Positions 37,301 through 43,399 of a stretch of DNA of 64,000 nucleotides are shown one piece after another (within the stretch, counting starts at the first letter, position 1; every line of letters starts with the position of its first letter). Source of the DNA: Cunninghamia lanceolata (lineage: Eukaryota > Streptophyta > Pinopsida > Cupressales > Cupressaceae); assembly GCA_027924645.1 (NCBI GenBank), contig BSBN01000241.1, positions 12,114,001 through 12,178,000 on the forward strand. The letters are read 5' to 3'. A model generated the notes under the pieces. The model worked only from the letters and a program-made list of their open reading frames with translations, did no database searches and was not told the DNA's origin. A program made the position numbers and the translations under genes.

Positions 37301-40300
37301 AATTATTATATGGAAAAGTAGAGGTGCGATTAAGAGCAGCGGTTATGGAAAAGGGACAGCGAATATGAAAAGTCATAAGCAGCGATTCGTTTGGGAAAAG
37401 ATGCATCCTTTGATATAGTTGACTCCCCTCATAAAGACATAAAAGGAATATGTAGAGAAGAATATATAAATATTCTGACTTTATCAAGAGGAAGAATTAT
37501 ATAATTTGAGTATAAGAAAGATATTTCTGAGTTAAATAGGTTTTTGATATATATAACAGCCAGTCATAATAAAGGAACAAGATCCGATTTCAAATGATAG
37601 ATGGAAAGGAGTATCAGGGATATACAAGGAAAACCAATTGGAATATAGAGAAGATTAAAGAGAGAATAATATATTTTTGAATATATATATATATATATAT
37701 ATATTAATTTGGGAACAGTTATACGAAACAAGAATAGTACATATAATGCTAGGAGTGAAGGAAAAATAGAGGATCTTACACCAGCAGATCTACAGATTGG
37801 AATGGAATAGAAGATCATTTATGGCAGATGTGTAAAGAGGAATAAATGCAGATTTAAAAGGACATTGGACTGCAGTCAACATTAAAAGAAAGGAGTACAA
37901 TCTTTAGATTTCTAAAGGATGCAAAGGCAAGAGTTATCTACTTGGTATGATTTATCTAACCCTATGTCTCTATGATAAATGCCATGTGATAAATAATGAC
38001 AAATGCATATAGTTGAAAGGTTATCATTAGTATCATAAGCATTGTGAAACTTGCTATGAAATATAGATTATATTCACAACACATTTGATATGATTGTTTG
38101 CAACTATGAGTTTGATTAATGTGGATTCTTGCATGAGTGTTATGGTGACTATGATAGAAGGAATGTGGGACAAGAGGGGTCGGCGATAGGGCACTCTTCT
38201 AGGTATGCCACCCCAAGGAAGGGGATTGGATAATCCCAAAGAGCCAAGGGGGTACAAAGGGTACTGACCGTGGGCTTATAAGAGATGGCTTCTGGGGCAC
38301 CCTTTTGTGATCTCATTCTCCTATCATAGGCATGCAAATTCAAAAGAACCAATCATAGAGAAAGGGAAAGGAAACGGCAAGATGAGGGGAACGGGATAAC
38401 GGATGTCTCATTAGGTACACCACCTCACATGGATGGCATGCGCCACATGAGACCAAGGGGGGTGGTATATCCACTCTTGGGCCTAGGGTAGAGGATCCGA
38501 GACACCCCATCAAAGTCACATTCCTCAACACTCTTATGGTTGAATCTCTTAGATAGTTACGTTTAGTTGGATTAAAAATGCCATTTGAGTTTGTTAATCA
38601 TGTTAACTTGATTGTGAAAAATATACTGTAAGTATTTTCTAACCTGTTTGCAGGAATTGAATCAAGCCAAGGTACTCTCTAAATCTTTGTTTGCTTGGAA
38701 ATTGGTAATTTAGGGAAAAATTAGTATTGTTCGTATAAGGGACATTACACAAACCCACCAATTAATGGCGCCAATCCTAGGGCATGAAACCCTAATGAAA
38801 TGTGACATAAAGCCACCAAGAACGCTGCTCCAAAACCTGATTTTCTGATCTGCAAACTCTGATATGAAAACTGATCACAATAAGCATGCCAAACAAACCC
38901 TAGTTGATGGCAATCAATCCTAGGATGAGGGCAATGAAACCCTAGATGCCAAATATGTCAAATAAACACCAAAACTTGCCTTCAAACCCTCTGATCGGCA
39001 GACTGATGTAAATTTGCTGATGTCTGATTCAAAAATCTGTATGTAAAAGCATGAAATCTTTCACCAACAAAACCTCCAAAGTGTGGCGATCCAACTCCAA
39101 ACCCTAGCCGTGGAACGAGTGATGAAAATATGCAATGGAAACTTTCAAATCTGAAGCAAATCGCCCAAAACCTGCAATAGAACTTCAAACCCTAGCTGAT
39201 ATGATGAATTCCTTTCCAAACCCTAGCTGATATGAAGCTCCAATAATGTGAAAACCTGCAAATAAGCTCAATGATGAACCCTAGATGGATCCACCTCACA
39301 ATGTGGGTTGGGTTTTCATTCAAACCACAAATCCTAAGGGTTTTTGTCCTTAGAACTTCGCTGAAACTCTGTTACAGCCAAGAGAAAAGTCTCCAAATGA
39401 CAATAACACAAGATGATGAGAATGACCTCCAAAGCCAAAATTTATAATCCTCCACTTGGGTGCACAAATCAAATACTTTTTATTTCACTTTCAAGTCCAC
39501 AGCTAAGTAAAATATTTTATTTTAATTTTTTTTATTCTCCTCAAGTTGGGTGGCCATCAAGGAGATAATAAAATAATAATATTTTATTAATTTTCCTCCA
39601 CACTTGGGCGGTCACCTTTGGAAAAAATATAATATTTTAATAAATAAAATATTATATTTATTGTCATTTTAATTTATTTTATTTTCTCTTTATTTTATCC
39701 AAGTGGAGCGTCCAATATATATTAAAATATTAATATTTTATTCATTTTTCCTTCCTCCACTTTGACAAATAAAATATTATTTTATTTTGTCATATTTTCT
39801 TTTTTTCTTTGAAAGTGACTTTCCATTCTCCAAGCTTTAAGTTATTTTCCAGTTTTCCAAATATCTAAGCCACTTTAGTCATTGTAGCCAAGTTTCCAAA
39901 TGTCCAGGTCACTTTGCAATAATGGCTCAAAAAGGGGACATTACGCAATAGCACTATTAATTTATATCATATTTTTGGGGGCAGTTCCAAAATGAAGGGT
40001 AAGAGAATTAGTCTTCTTTCATGAGTGGTTCAAGTCTTTAAGATGGCCATTTCATCTGCAACAATTGCCTAGAGACAGAAACATATACATATAAACCTAA
40101 CTGCAACCACTTGATAACCATCCCTAAATTGCTATATCACAAAATAGTAAGCATCACACAGAAAATAATAAGATTTCTGAGAGGAACAATGTAGTGCCCG
40201 ATGTTGTGGATGTCATTGCCTCTTATTCTGGCCTAAGCTGGAAGATGGAGAAATCAGGCAGCATTTGTCTCCTGGAGAAGAGGAGCTGTGTTGATCAGTT

Positions 40301-42848
40301 CCTATAAATTCATAAGTTGCAAGTGAGTAAATAGCTTTCACAAATTGAAAGCAAATTCGTTTATCGGACATGGAGGACCATCTTCCACATGGAGGTTGCT
40401 GGCTGAAAGAGGGATAGGATGTGTTGGAGGAAGATAGCCCCTTACAAGATTTTCATCTACTTTTTTGGTTCTTTAATATCTTGGAATGTGGCAAACTAAT
40501 TCCTATTGTAAGTCACTGTCAAGCTTACGATTAGTGGACACCACAAGTAGTGCTGCTCCTTGACCCATAAGGGAAACAAGGCAAAAGGATGATTTCTATC
40601 TTGGGGCTGCTGTGTGCTGTGGATGCTTCTGAGTTGAGCTACTGCTGGGATGCTTCTGTGTTGATCTACCACTGGGATCAATTCTCCTCCTTGAAATTCT
40701 TAAATATTCTAAATCACGACCTTGTCATAAATAGTCTAGGACATGTCTTCAACAAGAAAAATGGCTTTGTTGATTAGCATTGATGATGAAAATAGAAAAT
40801 AAATGTGAATATATACTGCTATAGGTCTTTAGATTCAATTGGCCAATGTTAAAAAAAATGAGAGAGATTATAGGATTAAGTTTAGTTTTTATCTTAGTTG
40901 ATTAATATCTATTTTGATCCATATAAAGCATCAGTCATGCTATCTGCCAAAATTGCTATTGAAGAGCAGCGATCTAGATTTTAAGTTCCTTTTCTGATGA
41001 TGTTATAAAACTGTTTGTCCGAGTCTTTGTGTTTAATTTTTAGTTATTTCAATTATTGAACCATTATAAACATACGATAGCACTGAATATGATCATCCTA
41101 ATTTCACTTTTTGCTCCACAAGTTTGAGAATGTTTGGATGCTGAAACCTGATATTTCAAACTTGAAGTGGTGTGAAGCAGATGGAAATTTAGAGTTAAGT
41201 TTAAGTTCAATAGACCAGTGTTTTAAAGTAATAAATTTTAGCACTTTGACCTTGCTTAATTAAGCACTGGTTCTAGTGCAGTGCTTAGTGATTAAAAACC
41301 TATCAAGCTGTTCTGAAATTAGAAGTGATATTTCGCCTATGACGGAACCAGTTATATGTTCCAGTATTCAATGGTACCACATACCTACTAGCCTACTAGT
41401 AGGTTGCCATAAATGAACCAGGGGAAGCCTTTGGTCATTTGATGAGGAAAACTCTCTCCAACATTCATTTCCTAGGTATAATGTAATACGTTCTGTTTAC
41501 TCTTTTCCAAGAATGGTGGGAGGGTATTTCAGTGTCGATTTCCACATACTAGGGTGCCTCCAACAACGTTCCTTCTATGGTATTGAAGATGAAATATGGA
41601 AGATGAATTGGGGATATTAAAAATTTCATGTTGAATTTGTATGAGTAGAACTGGCCTAAGGCACCTTATTACATACTGCTGTGTAGATACTAGACACTTT
41701 AAAGTACCATCTCATACTATACTTACAGATTTTCTTTTCCTGGGTGTTATGTAATGCACACTCTTTGCCAAGGATGGTGGGAGAGTATTACAGTGTTCAT
41801 TTTCACATAACAGTATGCTCCCAGCAGCTAATTTCTATGGTATCAATTTATCAAAGATGGAAGATGGAAGATGGAAGATAGATTGAGGGTATGAAGAATT
41901 TTTTGTTGAATTAATATGTAGAATTGGCGCACCCTATTACATTTTCCTGTGTAGATACTAGATACATTAAAGTGCCCTCCCATATTATAGCTATGCCACC
42001 TGCATGACCTCCAGGACAAGAAGCTAAACACTGTGGAAAGCCAAAGATGAGGAGATAATTTGATTATTTTCTTTTCTGAAATTGTAGTCTCCTGAAGCTT
42101 GTTTATTTGACAGGAGGGTTTTGGCTTGGCTGATCTATGTTTGCATTAGGTATTTATATTTATATAAAGGTATTCCATGAGAAGATTTTTACCAGTTGAG
42201 TTGAGACAAAAATTTATCCAAGGTCTGATAGAGGGTCAAATCTTCTTCATATTCCTCAGAGATTTGCTGTACTAGTGAGAATTAGCATGCTCCGCAGTAG
42301 AAAGCTGATGTGTATCAACAGCATGAGTTGTATATTTATTTCTTTCTTATTTTTCCTTTGATCCGTTGCTCTTAGTATAGAAAACTGGGTAATTTATATT
42401 ATCTATGTTTACAGATACTGACGAGAGTGCCTGTCTTGGGTTGTGCATTAGGTGGATATACCTGTGAAGTATCTCAGCTTTTTCCTTGAGGATGATGCTG
42501 AGTTGGAGAACATTAAACAGGTTTGTTCCTATTTGCCACTTCTCTAACCATTCATCTTGATTACTGCTTTATCTATTTACTCTGCTTTGTCTTCATTTCT
42601 AGTGGGTGAGTTTGACGGTATTTTTTACCCAGTTCATTTGCAGAATGTGTTTTTGAAGCAATGCATTTAATATTTATGGAAGATCAACACTTTAATTGAA
42701 ATACTTTCATCTACTGTATGTGTTTACATTCATACAGGAATACGGGGCTGGAAGAATGCTGACTGGGGAGGTTAAAAAAAAGCTTATTGAAGTTTTAACG
42801 GAGATGGTTGAGCGGCATCGTCAAGCTCGAGCTGCAGTAACAGATGAG
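475..42848 (+). CDS. Cytosolic tryptophanyl-tRNA synthetase gene, partial, 8 exons (join of the exons below)
   Basis: This gene encodes a class Ic aminoacyl-tRNA synthetase that charges tRNA-Trp in the cytosol. Eight exons with GT-AG borders, at 475-526, 4608-4673, 4881-4967, 6800-6892, 27830-27910, 28233-28304, 42452-42520 and 42738-42848, read without stops as about 210 residues colinear with eukaryotic TrpRS. Visible motifs are FYKNMV, GIFGFSG-like [39 protein letters not shown] (the KMSKS loop), [16 protein letters not shown] and [10 protein letters not shown]. The KMSAS and AIDQ forms are typical of the eukaryotic cytosolic enzyme, not the organellar one. The exons carrying the N-terminus and the HIGH-like motif lie upstream of the window. 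The short last exon (about 16 residues in plants) was not found. Introns are 4081, 207, 1832, 20937, 322, 14147 and 217 bp, and the last is at least 21 kb if the exon lies outside the window. No defect is seen in the coding exons. Confidence 0.95.
527..2182 (+). other. TrpRS intron sequence, no gene seen
   Basis: AT-rich intron DNA with a CT microsatellite. The parts 780-1000 and 1340-1450 are richer in G/C and have GGGATG/CATCCC and GGGACAG-like words, resembling the ends of degraded DNA transposons seen near 8390 and 28370, but I could not pair termini or a TSD. Confidence 0.5.
1312..1341 (+). repeat. (CT)n microsatellite
   Basis: An uninterrupted CT dinucleotide run of about 15 units inside the TrpRS intron. 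Confidence 0.95.
2183..3278 (-). repeat. Probable 3' LTR of a degraded Ty1/copia element
   Basis: On the - strand the LTR would begin TGTTAGAATATTGTCATTG at 3278, immediately after a purine tract (AAAGGGGGAGAT), and would end near 2183 by the C-rich CACTCCCCCCCCCTCTCAA stretch. That order (internal 3' end, polypurine tract, LTR) matches the RNase H tail to the right. The left border is approximate because no target duplication can be tested: the element is truncated on its other side. A TTTTTGCTTTC-type simple repeat occupies 3040-3190. Confidence 0.5.
3279..3740 (-). pseudogene. Copia RNase H C-terminal tail plus 3' untranslated end, truncated
   Basis: The - strand frame at 3738-3469 contains [20 protein letters not shown], the typical C-terminal signature of copia RNase H, preceded by a second copy-like IADIFTKEQ segment that suggests a small internal duplication. 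Downstream toward 3279 are several short G-rich purine tracts (CCCCCTTT on the + strand). Nothing of the rest of pol is present, so this is a 3'-end fragment. It belongs with the LTR at 2183-3278. Confidence 0.7.
3741..4607 (+). other. TrpRS intron sequence, no gene seen
   Basis: AT-rich sequence with no coding similarity I recognise. It ends at the cag acceptor of exon b. Confidence 0.6.
4608..4673 (+). CDS. TrpRS exon b ([22 protein letters not shown] region)
   Basis: This exon is 66 nt (22 codons), bounded by gatgcag and gtaagtt, phase 0 on both sides. It encodes the IFGFSGED...KVSFPPVQ segment near the tryptophan pocket. The exon itself begins GTAAGG, so its acceptor reads cag|GTAAGG and could be mistaken for a donor by gene finders; the protein match fixes the border. 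Confidence 0.93.
4881..4967 (+). CDS. TrpRS exon c ([13 protein letters not shown]...IPCAIDQ)
   Basis: This exon is 87 nt (29 codons) between attgcag and gtaactt, phase 0. It encodes [19 protein letters not shown] followed by [14 protein letters not shown] is the eukaryotic TrpRS signature that contributes to tryptophan recognition. Confidence 0.95.
4968..6799 (+). other. TrpRS intron sequence, no gene seen
   Basis: 1832 bp of intron. The open frames here are short and show no family motif. Confidence 0.65.
6800..6892 (+). CDS. TrpRS exon d ([13 protein letters not shown]...FFPALQ)
   Basis: This exon is 93 nt (31 codons) between tatgcag and gtttgtt, phase 0. It encodes [15 protein letters not shown], then [16 protein letters not shown]. 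The Cys after RIG replaces a residue that is usually Tyr in this family. The 20.9-kb intron follows. Confidence 0.95.
6893..8739 (+). other. Start of the 20.9-kb TrpRS intron, no gene seen
   Basis: No coding motif is seen. Around 8335-8440 there is a G-rich patch (GGGATG, GGGACAG, GGGGGGATGGCAG) similar in word use to 28370-28420. It may be the end of an old hAT copy that includes the fragment at 8740-9110. Confidence 0.5.
8740..9110 (-). pseudogene. hAT transposase C-terminal fragment, heavily decayed
   Basis: Reading the - strand near 9010-8860 gives broken frames similar to WSTYxFIHSIK, then [15 protein letters not shown], then QTPKYHQ. These match in order the better preserved - strand segment at 28840-29000 ([37 protein letters not shown]). 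The nucleotide likeness is also visible (GTTGGTCCACATATA and GTGCATAGTGCC in both). It is a fragment of the same hAT family as the pseudogene at 28640-30470. Several stops and frameshifts are present. Confidence 0.5.
9216..9856 (-). repeat. 3' LTR of the copia element
   Basis: 641 bp, bounded by TG/CA and by the GAATG duplication at 9211-9215. It is about 96 percent identical to 15392-16033. Confidence 0.95.
9857..9869 (-). other. Polypurine tract of the copia element
   Basis: On the - strand it reads CTTAAAGGGGGGG directly before the TGTTAG start of the 3' LTR, the place where plus-strand DNA synthesis is primed in LTR elements. Confidence 0.8.
9999..13279 (-). pseudogene. Copia pol: protease, integrase, RT, RNase H (broken)
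   Basis: Order on the - strand: protease [10 protein letters not shown] (about 13121-13107); GAG-pre-integrase [11 protein letters not shown] (near 12730); integrase core with [14 protein letters not shown] and LRTDNGG (12480-12310), then [12 protein letters not shown] (near 11950); RT with [10 protein letters not shown] (near 11330), [16 protein letters not shown] (near 11090) and the catalytic [10 protein letters not shown] (near 10950); RNase H with LSSTEAKY (near 10345), FCDNQS and IADIFTKPF (near 10060). The frame is interrupted by TAG stops where the family normally has Gln (after GIDL, SP, KGFS, GDL, QP and FV), one TAG at a Trp position (PQY*AEAIN) and a frameshift near 10575 between RT and RNase H. 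It is not functional as it stands. Confidence 0.9.
13280..14107 (-). pseudogene. Copia gag (UBN2-type) with zinc knuckle, broken
   Basis: I start it at the ATG at 14107 ([20 protein letters not shown]); the 29 codons upstream in the same frame come from a poly-G run and are unlikely to be coding. Family marks are [10 protein letters not shown], the LYxKLKxIKLQLK-like end [11 protein letters not shown], and a zinc knuckle [14 protein letters not shown] (CX2CX4HX4C) at about 13345-13300. A TAG follows LQLK at about 13714, after which the frame continues ([19 protein letters not shown]), so this stop is probably a mutated Gln codon. Gag forms the virus-like particle and the knuckle binds RNA. 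Confidence 0.85.
14169..14187 (-). repeat. Poly-G run (poly-C on +) in the copia leader
   Basis: An unbroken run of 19 C on the + strand, so 19 G in the sense leader about 60 nt before the gag ATG. Its length is error-prone in sequencing. Confidence 0.9.
14188..15379 (-). other. Copia untranslated leader between primer site and gag
   Basis: About 1.2 kb with no sustained - strand frame. It contains a set of short related repeats at 14665-14850. Confidence 0.7.
14665..14850 (-). repeat. Repeated GACCGTCAAATTTAA motif in the copia leader
   Basis: Four to five variants of (TGACCGT)-CAAATTTAA / GAACGTCAAAATTAA occur in both orientations within about 190 bp, with TTGACGG/TTGACGA variants between them. 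They are spaced irregularly (about 35-70 bp). Confidence 0.6.
15380..15391 (-). other. Primer binding site of the copia element
   Basis: On the - strand, TGGTATCAAAGC directly follows the 5' LTR and matches the initiator tRNA-Met primer site TGGTATCAGAGC at 11 of 12 bases. Confidence 0.9.
15392..16033 (-). repeat. 5' LTR of the copia element
   Basis: 642 bp, followed on the + strand by the target duplication GAATG (16034-16038). It contains two imperfect copies of a GGTGGCACA(T/A)AAAGCCAAAAG block near 15766 and 15850, which lie in U3 and could act as repeated promoter elements. Confidence 0.95.
15629..15640 (-). promoter_or_regulatory. TATA box of the copia 5' LTR
   Basis: GCTATATATACA on the - strand inside the LTR, with the U3 repeats upstream. 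The same site exists in the 3' LTR near 9450. Confidence 0.6.
16039..17760 (+). other. TrpRS intron sequence with degenerate GTGCA/CACGTG-rich repeats
   Basis: From about 16070 to 16880 short words such as GTGCACTTG, GGTGCA, CACGTG, CATGCCTATACAAAG and CGCTTATACAA recur every 50-100 bp in a decayed, non-coding pattern. 16880-17760 is plain AT-rich intron. No gene is seen. Confidence 0.5.
17769..17875 (+). repeat. hAT left terminal inverted repeat and subterminal GACTCG array
   Basis: Begins CAAAGTTTGCAAACTCGGAC and continues with about eight (G)ACTCGG words within 100 bp. It pairs with the right end at 26253. Confidence 0.85.
18111..20585 (-). pseudogene. hAT transposase (BED finger, DUF659, hAT dimerisation domain), one in-frame stop
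   Basis: Four exons on the - strand with GT-AG borders: 20585-19345, 19251-18919, 18812-18740 and 18622-18111. Exon 1 has a partial BED-type finger ([20 protein letters not shown] ... H, C), then the DUF659 core: [49 protein letters not shown] and [17 protein letters not shown]. Exon 2 has [20 protein letters not shown] and the [11 protein letters not shown] motif. Exon 4 has the C-terminal dimerisation signature [27 protein letters not shown]. The codon split (G|AT) across the last intron keeps the frame. One TAG at 18470-18468 sits where CAG is expected (LTQ*RLNDLV). The N-terminal exon before the BED finger is unclear. The acidic C-terminal tail ([19 protein letters not shown]) is kept. 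Confidence 0.88.
21485..21660 (+). repeat. Three ~55-bp hairpin units (TCCAGTACC...ACTGGA, GCGCCC)
   Basis: Units near 21500, 21555 and 21610 each have an inverted arm pair such as TATTCCAGTA/TACTGGAATA or AATCCAGTA/TATTGGATT, followed by TGCGCCCAGGACAA-like sequence. Similar single units recur at 22715-22800. Confidence 0.75.
21782..22170 (+). repeat. Minisatellite of 58-69 bp, five to six copies (GGATGGAACAAACGAA)
   Basis: GATGGAACAAACGAA occurs near 21829, 21886, 21946, 22013 and 22081, each followed by (C/G)TTCG...TCTCGCC or TCTCGCTTTGGAAAT and a GATTCC(C/G)GGAGGATGGAA block. Two unit types alternate. All overlapping open frames in this block on both strands are explained by the repeat. 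Confidence 0.9.
22329..22490 (+). repeat. 54-bp tandem repeat, ~2.5 copies with a GGACAAATTTTGTCC core
   Basis: Copies start with CAGGATTGTGC at 22329, 22383 and 22437 (exact 54-bp spacing). Each of the first two carries the near-palindrome (A/G)GACAAATTTTGTCC and a GGGCG(T/C)AAAAT(C/T)CCTGACC tail. Confidence 0.9.
26095..26253 (-). repeat. hAT right terminal inverted repeat and subterminal GACTCG array
   Basis: Read inward from 26253 it begins CATAGTTTGCAGACTCGCGG and carries more than ten GACTCG/CGAGTC words in both orientations. Confidence 0.85.
26262..27829 (+). other. TrpRS intron sequence right of the hAT element, no gene seen
   Basis: Short frames only; none has a recognisable motif. 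It ends in a T-rich acceptor at 27829. Confidence 0.55.
27830..27910 (+). CDS. TrpRS exon e (KMSAS loop)
   Basis: This exon is 81 nt (27 codons) between ttttcag and gtgatgt, phase 0. It encodes [20 protein letters not shown] then AKEIKNK. KMSAS is the class I KMSKS-type loop that stabilises the adenylate transition state. It continues the PALQ end of the exon at 6892 directly, across 20,937 bp of intron. Confidence 0.95.
28233..28304 (+). CDS. TrpRS exon f (VNKYAFSGG...GANLE)
   Basis: This exon is 72 nt (24 codons) between tctgcag and gtattat, phase 0. It encodes [20 protein letters not shown] then ANLE, matching the start of the C-terminal anticodon-binding helical domain. Confidence 0.93.
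28640..30470 (-). pseudogene. hAT (DUF659) transposase pseudogene, many frameshifts
   Basis: - strand fragments in the correct order: [20 protein letters not shown] and [20 protein letters not shown] (30330-30200), a broken middle including [15 protein letters not shown] segments (about 29880), and [20 protein letters not shown] then [20 protein letters not shown] (28970-28850), followed by an acidic Asp-rich end (about 28680). The layout is that of plant DUF659 hAT proteins, as in the gene at 18111-20585, but of a different subfamily. It has several stops and frameshifts and no detectable termini, so it is old and immobile. Confidence 0.7.
30904..32854 (-). repeat. Solo LTR (gypsy-like, TGTAATGTCCCC termini), 1951 bp
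   Basis: On the + strand it starts TGTAATGTCCCC and ends GGGACATTTCA, and the 5-bp duplication TATGC flanks both sides (30899-30903 and 32855-32859). The orientation is inferred from an internal segment at 31445-31530 (TAAGCCCAAGGGCAG ... CCCCCTTGGCTCC ... GTGGCGTACTTAGAA) that matches, inverted, 38180-38280 of the solo LTR at 36733-38749. No internal domain remains, so it arose by LTR-LTR recombination. It includes a partial internal duplication (31220-31330 against 31445-31535). Confidence 0.8.
31765..31984 (+). repeat. AATAGAATGATAG minisatellite in the solo LTR
   Basis: About 20 imperfect units of the type ATAGAA(T/A)(G)ATAG over 220 bp. The frame without stops on the - strand is a repeat artefact. 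Confidence 0.9.
32860..34057 (+). other. Intron sequence between solo LTR and the next LTR, promoter-like end
   Basis: No gene. 33640-34020 has CTATAAGA (about 33713), then a transcript-like stretch and AATAAA (about 34010), as in an LTR R-U5 region on the + strand, but I found no partner or TSD. Confidence 0.4.
34060..34248 (-). repeat. 3' LTR remnant of the non-autonomous element
   Basis: Begins TGTAATGTCCCCTTTTTGAG on the - strand, right after the purine-rich GGGGTGGGAGGACT. About 190 bp match the 5' LTR start at 39945-39760. Confidence 0.7.
34265..34286 (-). other. Hairpin before the 3' LTR
   Basis: A perfect 9-bp stem GATTGCTTG / CAAGCAATC with a 4-nt loop, about 17 bp from the LTR start. 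The chromovirus at 50719-57892 has the same hairpin at the equivalent place (56600-56619). Confidence 0.75.
34305..36267 (-). pseudogene. Unknown protein of the non-autonomous LTR element (~650 aa, broken)
   Basis: I do not recognise the family. The - strand reads from [20 protein letters not shown] at 36267 through a Lys/Arg-rich stretch ([19 protein letters not shown]), shifts frame once near 35900, and continues with a Gln/Glu/Lys-rich, probably coiled-coil part ([20 protein letters not shown] ... [12 protein letters not shown]), an acidic middle and a hydrophobic, Trp-containing C-terminal third ending near 34305 ([10 protein letters not shown]). Two TAG stops (after AFER near 35109 and after YIDFL near 34907) fit mutated Gln codons, since the frame continues past both. 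No zinc knuckle, protease DTG/DSG or RT motif is present. Its place between primer site and 3' LTR, and its basic N-terminal part, would fit a Gag-like role, but this is inference. Confidence 0.6.
36291..36303 (-). other. Primer binding site of the non-autonomous element
   Basis: TAGTATCAGAGCC on the - strand, 12 of 13 matches to the initiator tRNA-Met site TGGTATCAGAGCC, next to the LTR end (TGTAAG on +, 36305). Confidence 0.75.
36733..38749 (+). repeat. Solo LTR nested in another LTR, 2017 bp
   Basis: Starts TGTGATGTCCCG and ends AAGGGACATTACA, with the 5-bp duplication CAAAC on both sides (36728-36732 and 38750-38754). 36840-37230 is almost pure A/T. 38170-38530 has two GC-rich, partly repeated blocks (CCACCCCAAGGAAGGGGATT; CACCACCTCACATGG) related to the solo LTR at 30904-32854 in inverted orientation. 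Confidence 0.85.
37681..37702 (+). repeat. (AT)n microsatellite
   Basis: Eleven AT units in the solo LTR. Confidence 0.9.
39946..42451 (+). other. TrpRS intron sequence, no gene seen
   Basis: No coding motif. It contains the tandem duplication at 41471-42000 and ends at the acceptor of exon g. Confidence 0.6.
41471..42000 (+). repeat. Tandem duplication, ~268 bp, two diverged copies
   Basis: Copy 1 begins CCTAGGTATAATGTAATAC at 41471 and copy 2 CCTGGGTGTTATGTAATGC at 41739. Both contain GGTGGGAG(G/A)GTATT, CTATGGTAT, GTTGAATT and GTGTAGATACTAGA in the same order. Confidence 0.85.
42452..42520 (+). CDS. TrpRS exon g ([15 protein letters not shown]...)
   Basis: This exon is 69 nt (23 codons) between gcattag and gtttgtt, phase 0. 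It encodes [20 protein letters not shown] then IKQ. It follows the GANLE end at 28304 across a 14,147-bp intron. Confidence 0.93.
42738..42848 (+). CDS. TrpRS exon h ([14 protein letters not shown]...AAVTDE)
   Basis: This exon is 111 nt (37 codons) between catacag and gtaattg, phase 0. It encodes [20 protein letters not shown], then [17 protein letters not shown]. In plant TrpRS only about 16 residues (ending near RPLPSMF) remain after this point, so one short exon is missing. Confidence 0.93.
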
Positions 42849-43171
42849 GTAATTGGAAATTAGATAGATACTTAATAAAGTGGTGGATTGGAGCTAATAT
42901 TTGACTATAGAACTAGGAGTACAAGGGTATGTAGCATTTTCTTTTGAGAGATCTTCTAGGACCATTGGCTAAACTTTACTATGTCCTAGAATTTTTTATT
43001 TGACAACTATCAAAACCTAAATGAATTCTAATGATTCTTTTTCATGAATGATGCCTTTTTTAGCATCTATTTCATAGTTTTCTTAGTGTTCTGTTGTACC
43101 CAATCAAAATTTTTTTGCTTCATTAAGGCATTTTGTGAAAGTTTAGAAATTTTTCGTCAAAAAAGTTGAAA

Positions 43172-43203
43172 TTTCTAAAAATAGAAATTTCTATTTTTAG
43201 AAA
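43172..43203 (+). repeat. Perfect 32-bp palindrome
   Basis: Two 16-bp arms, TTTCTAAAAATAGAAA and its exact reverse complement, with no spacer. Further partial copies of the arm lie at 43205-43285. Confidence 0.95.
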
Positions 43204-43399
43204 GTTTTTAAAAATAGACGTCAAGTTAGGTTTTCTGGGTTTCTTGAGATACGAATGCTGGCAAAATTTTCTAAAAATAGAATCTCTGATTCATGTGTCG
43301 TCCCTGATTCTGATAGGCTGATTTTGCTTCACGATCAAGGTGGTTCAGACGGAATCTGCAAAAGGTCGTCTTTTCTCTATTGGGTCAATTCTGTTTTTT

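Larger units (their letters stand above)
34058..39945 (-). mobile_element. Large non-autonomous LTR retrotransposon (LARD-like) with one unknown ORF
   Basis: The element reads on the - strand. Its 5' LTR is 36305-39945 (interrupted by the solo LTR 36733-38749), followed by a primer site TAGTATCAGAGCC (36303-36291), about 2 kb of internal sequence with one long broken frame, a hairpin and purine-rich tract, and the start of the 3' LTR at 34248. The two LTR starts match over about 190 bp (34060-34248 against about 39760-39945), including TGGCTCAAAAAGGGGACATTA on the + strand. Beyond 34058 the 3' LTR likeness stops, so the element is truncated or rearranged there. No RT, integrase or RNase H is present. 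Confidence 0.65.
36305..39945 (-). repeat. 5' LTR of the non-autonomous element, split by a solo LTR
   Basis: Parts 36305-36732 and 38755-39945 (about 1.6 kb together) flank the nested solo LTR. The outer end reads GGGGACATTACG on +, one base off the GGGGACATTACA of the sister LTR. Confidence 0.65.
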
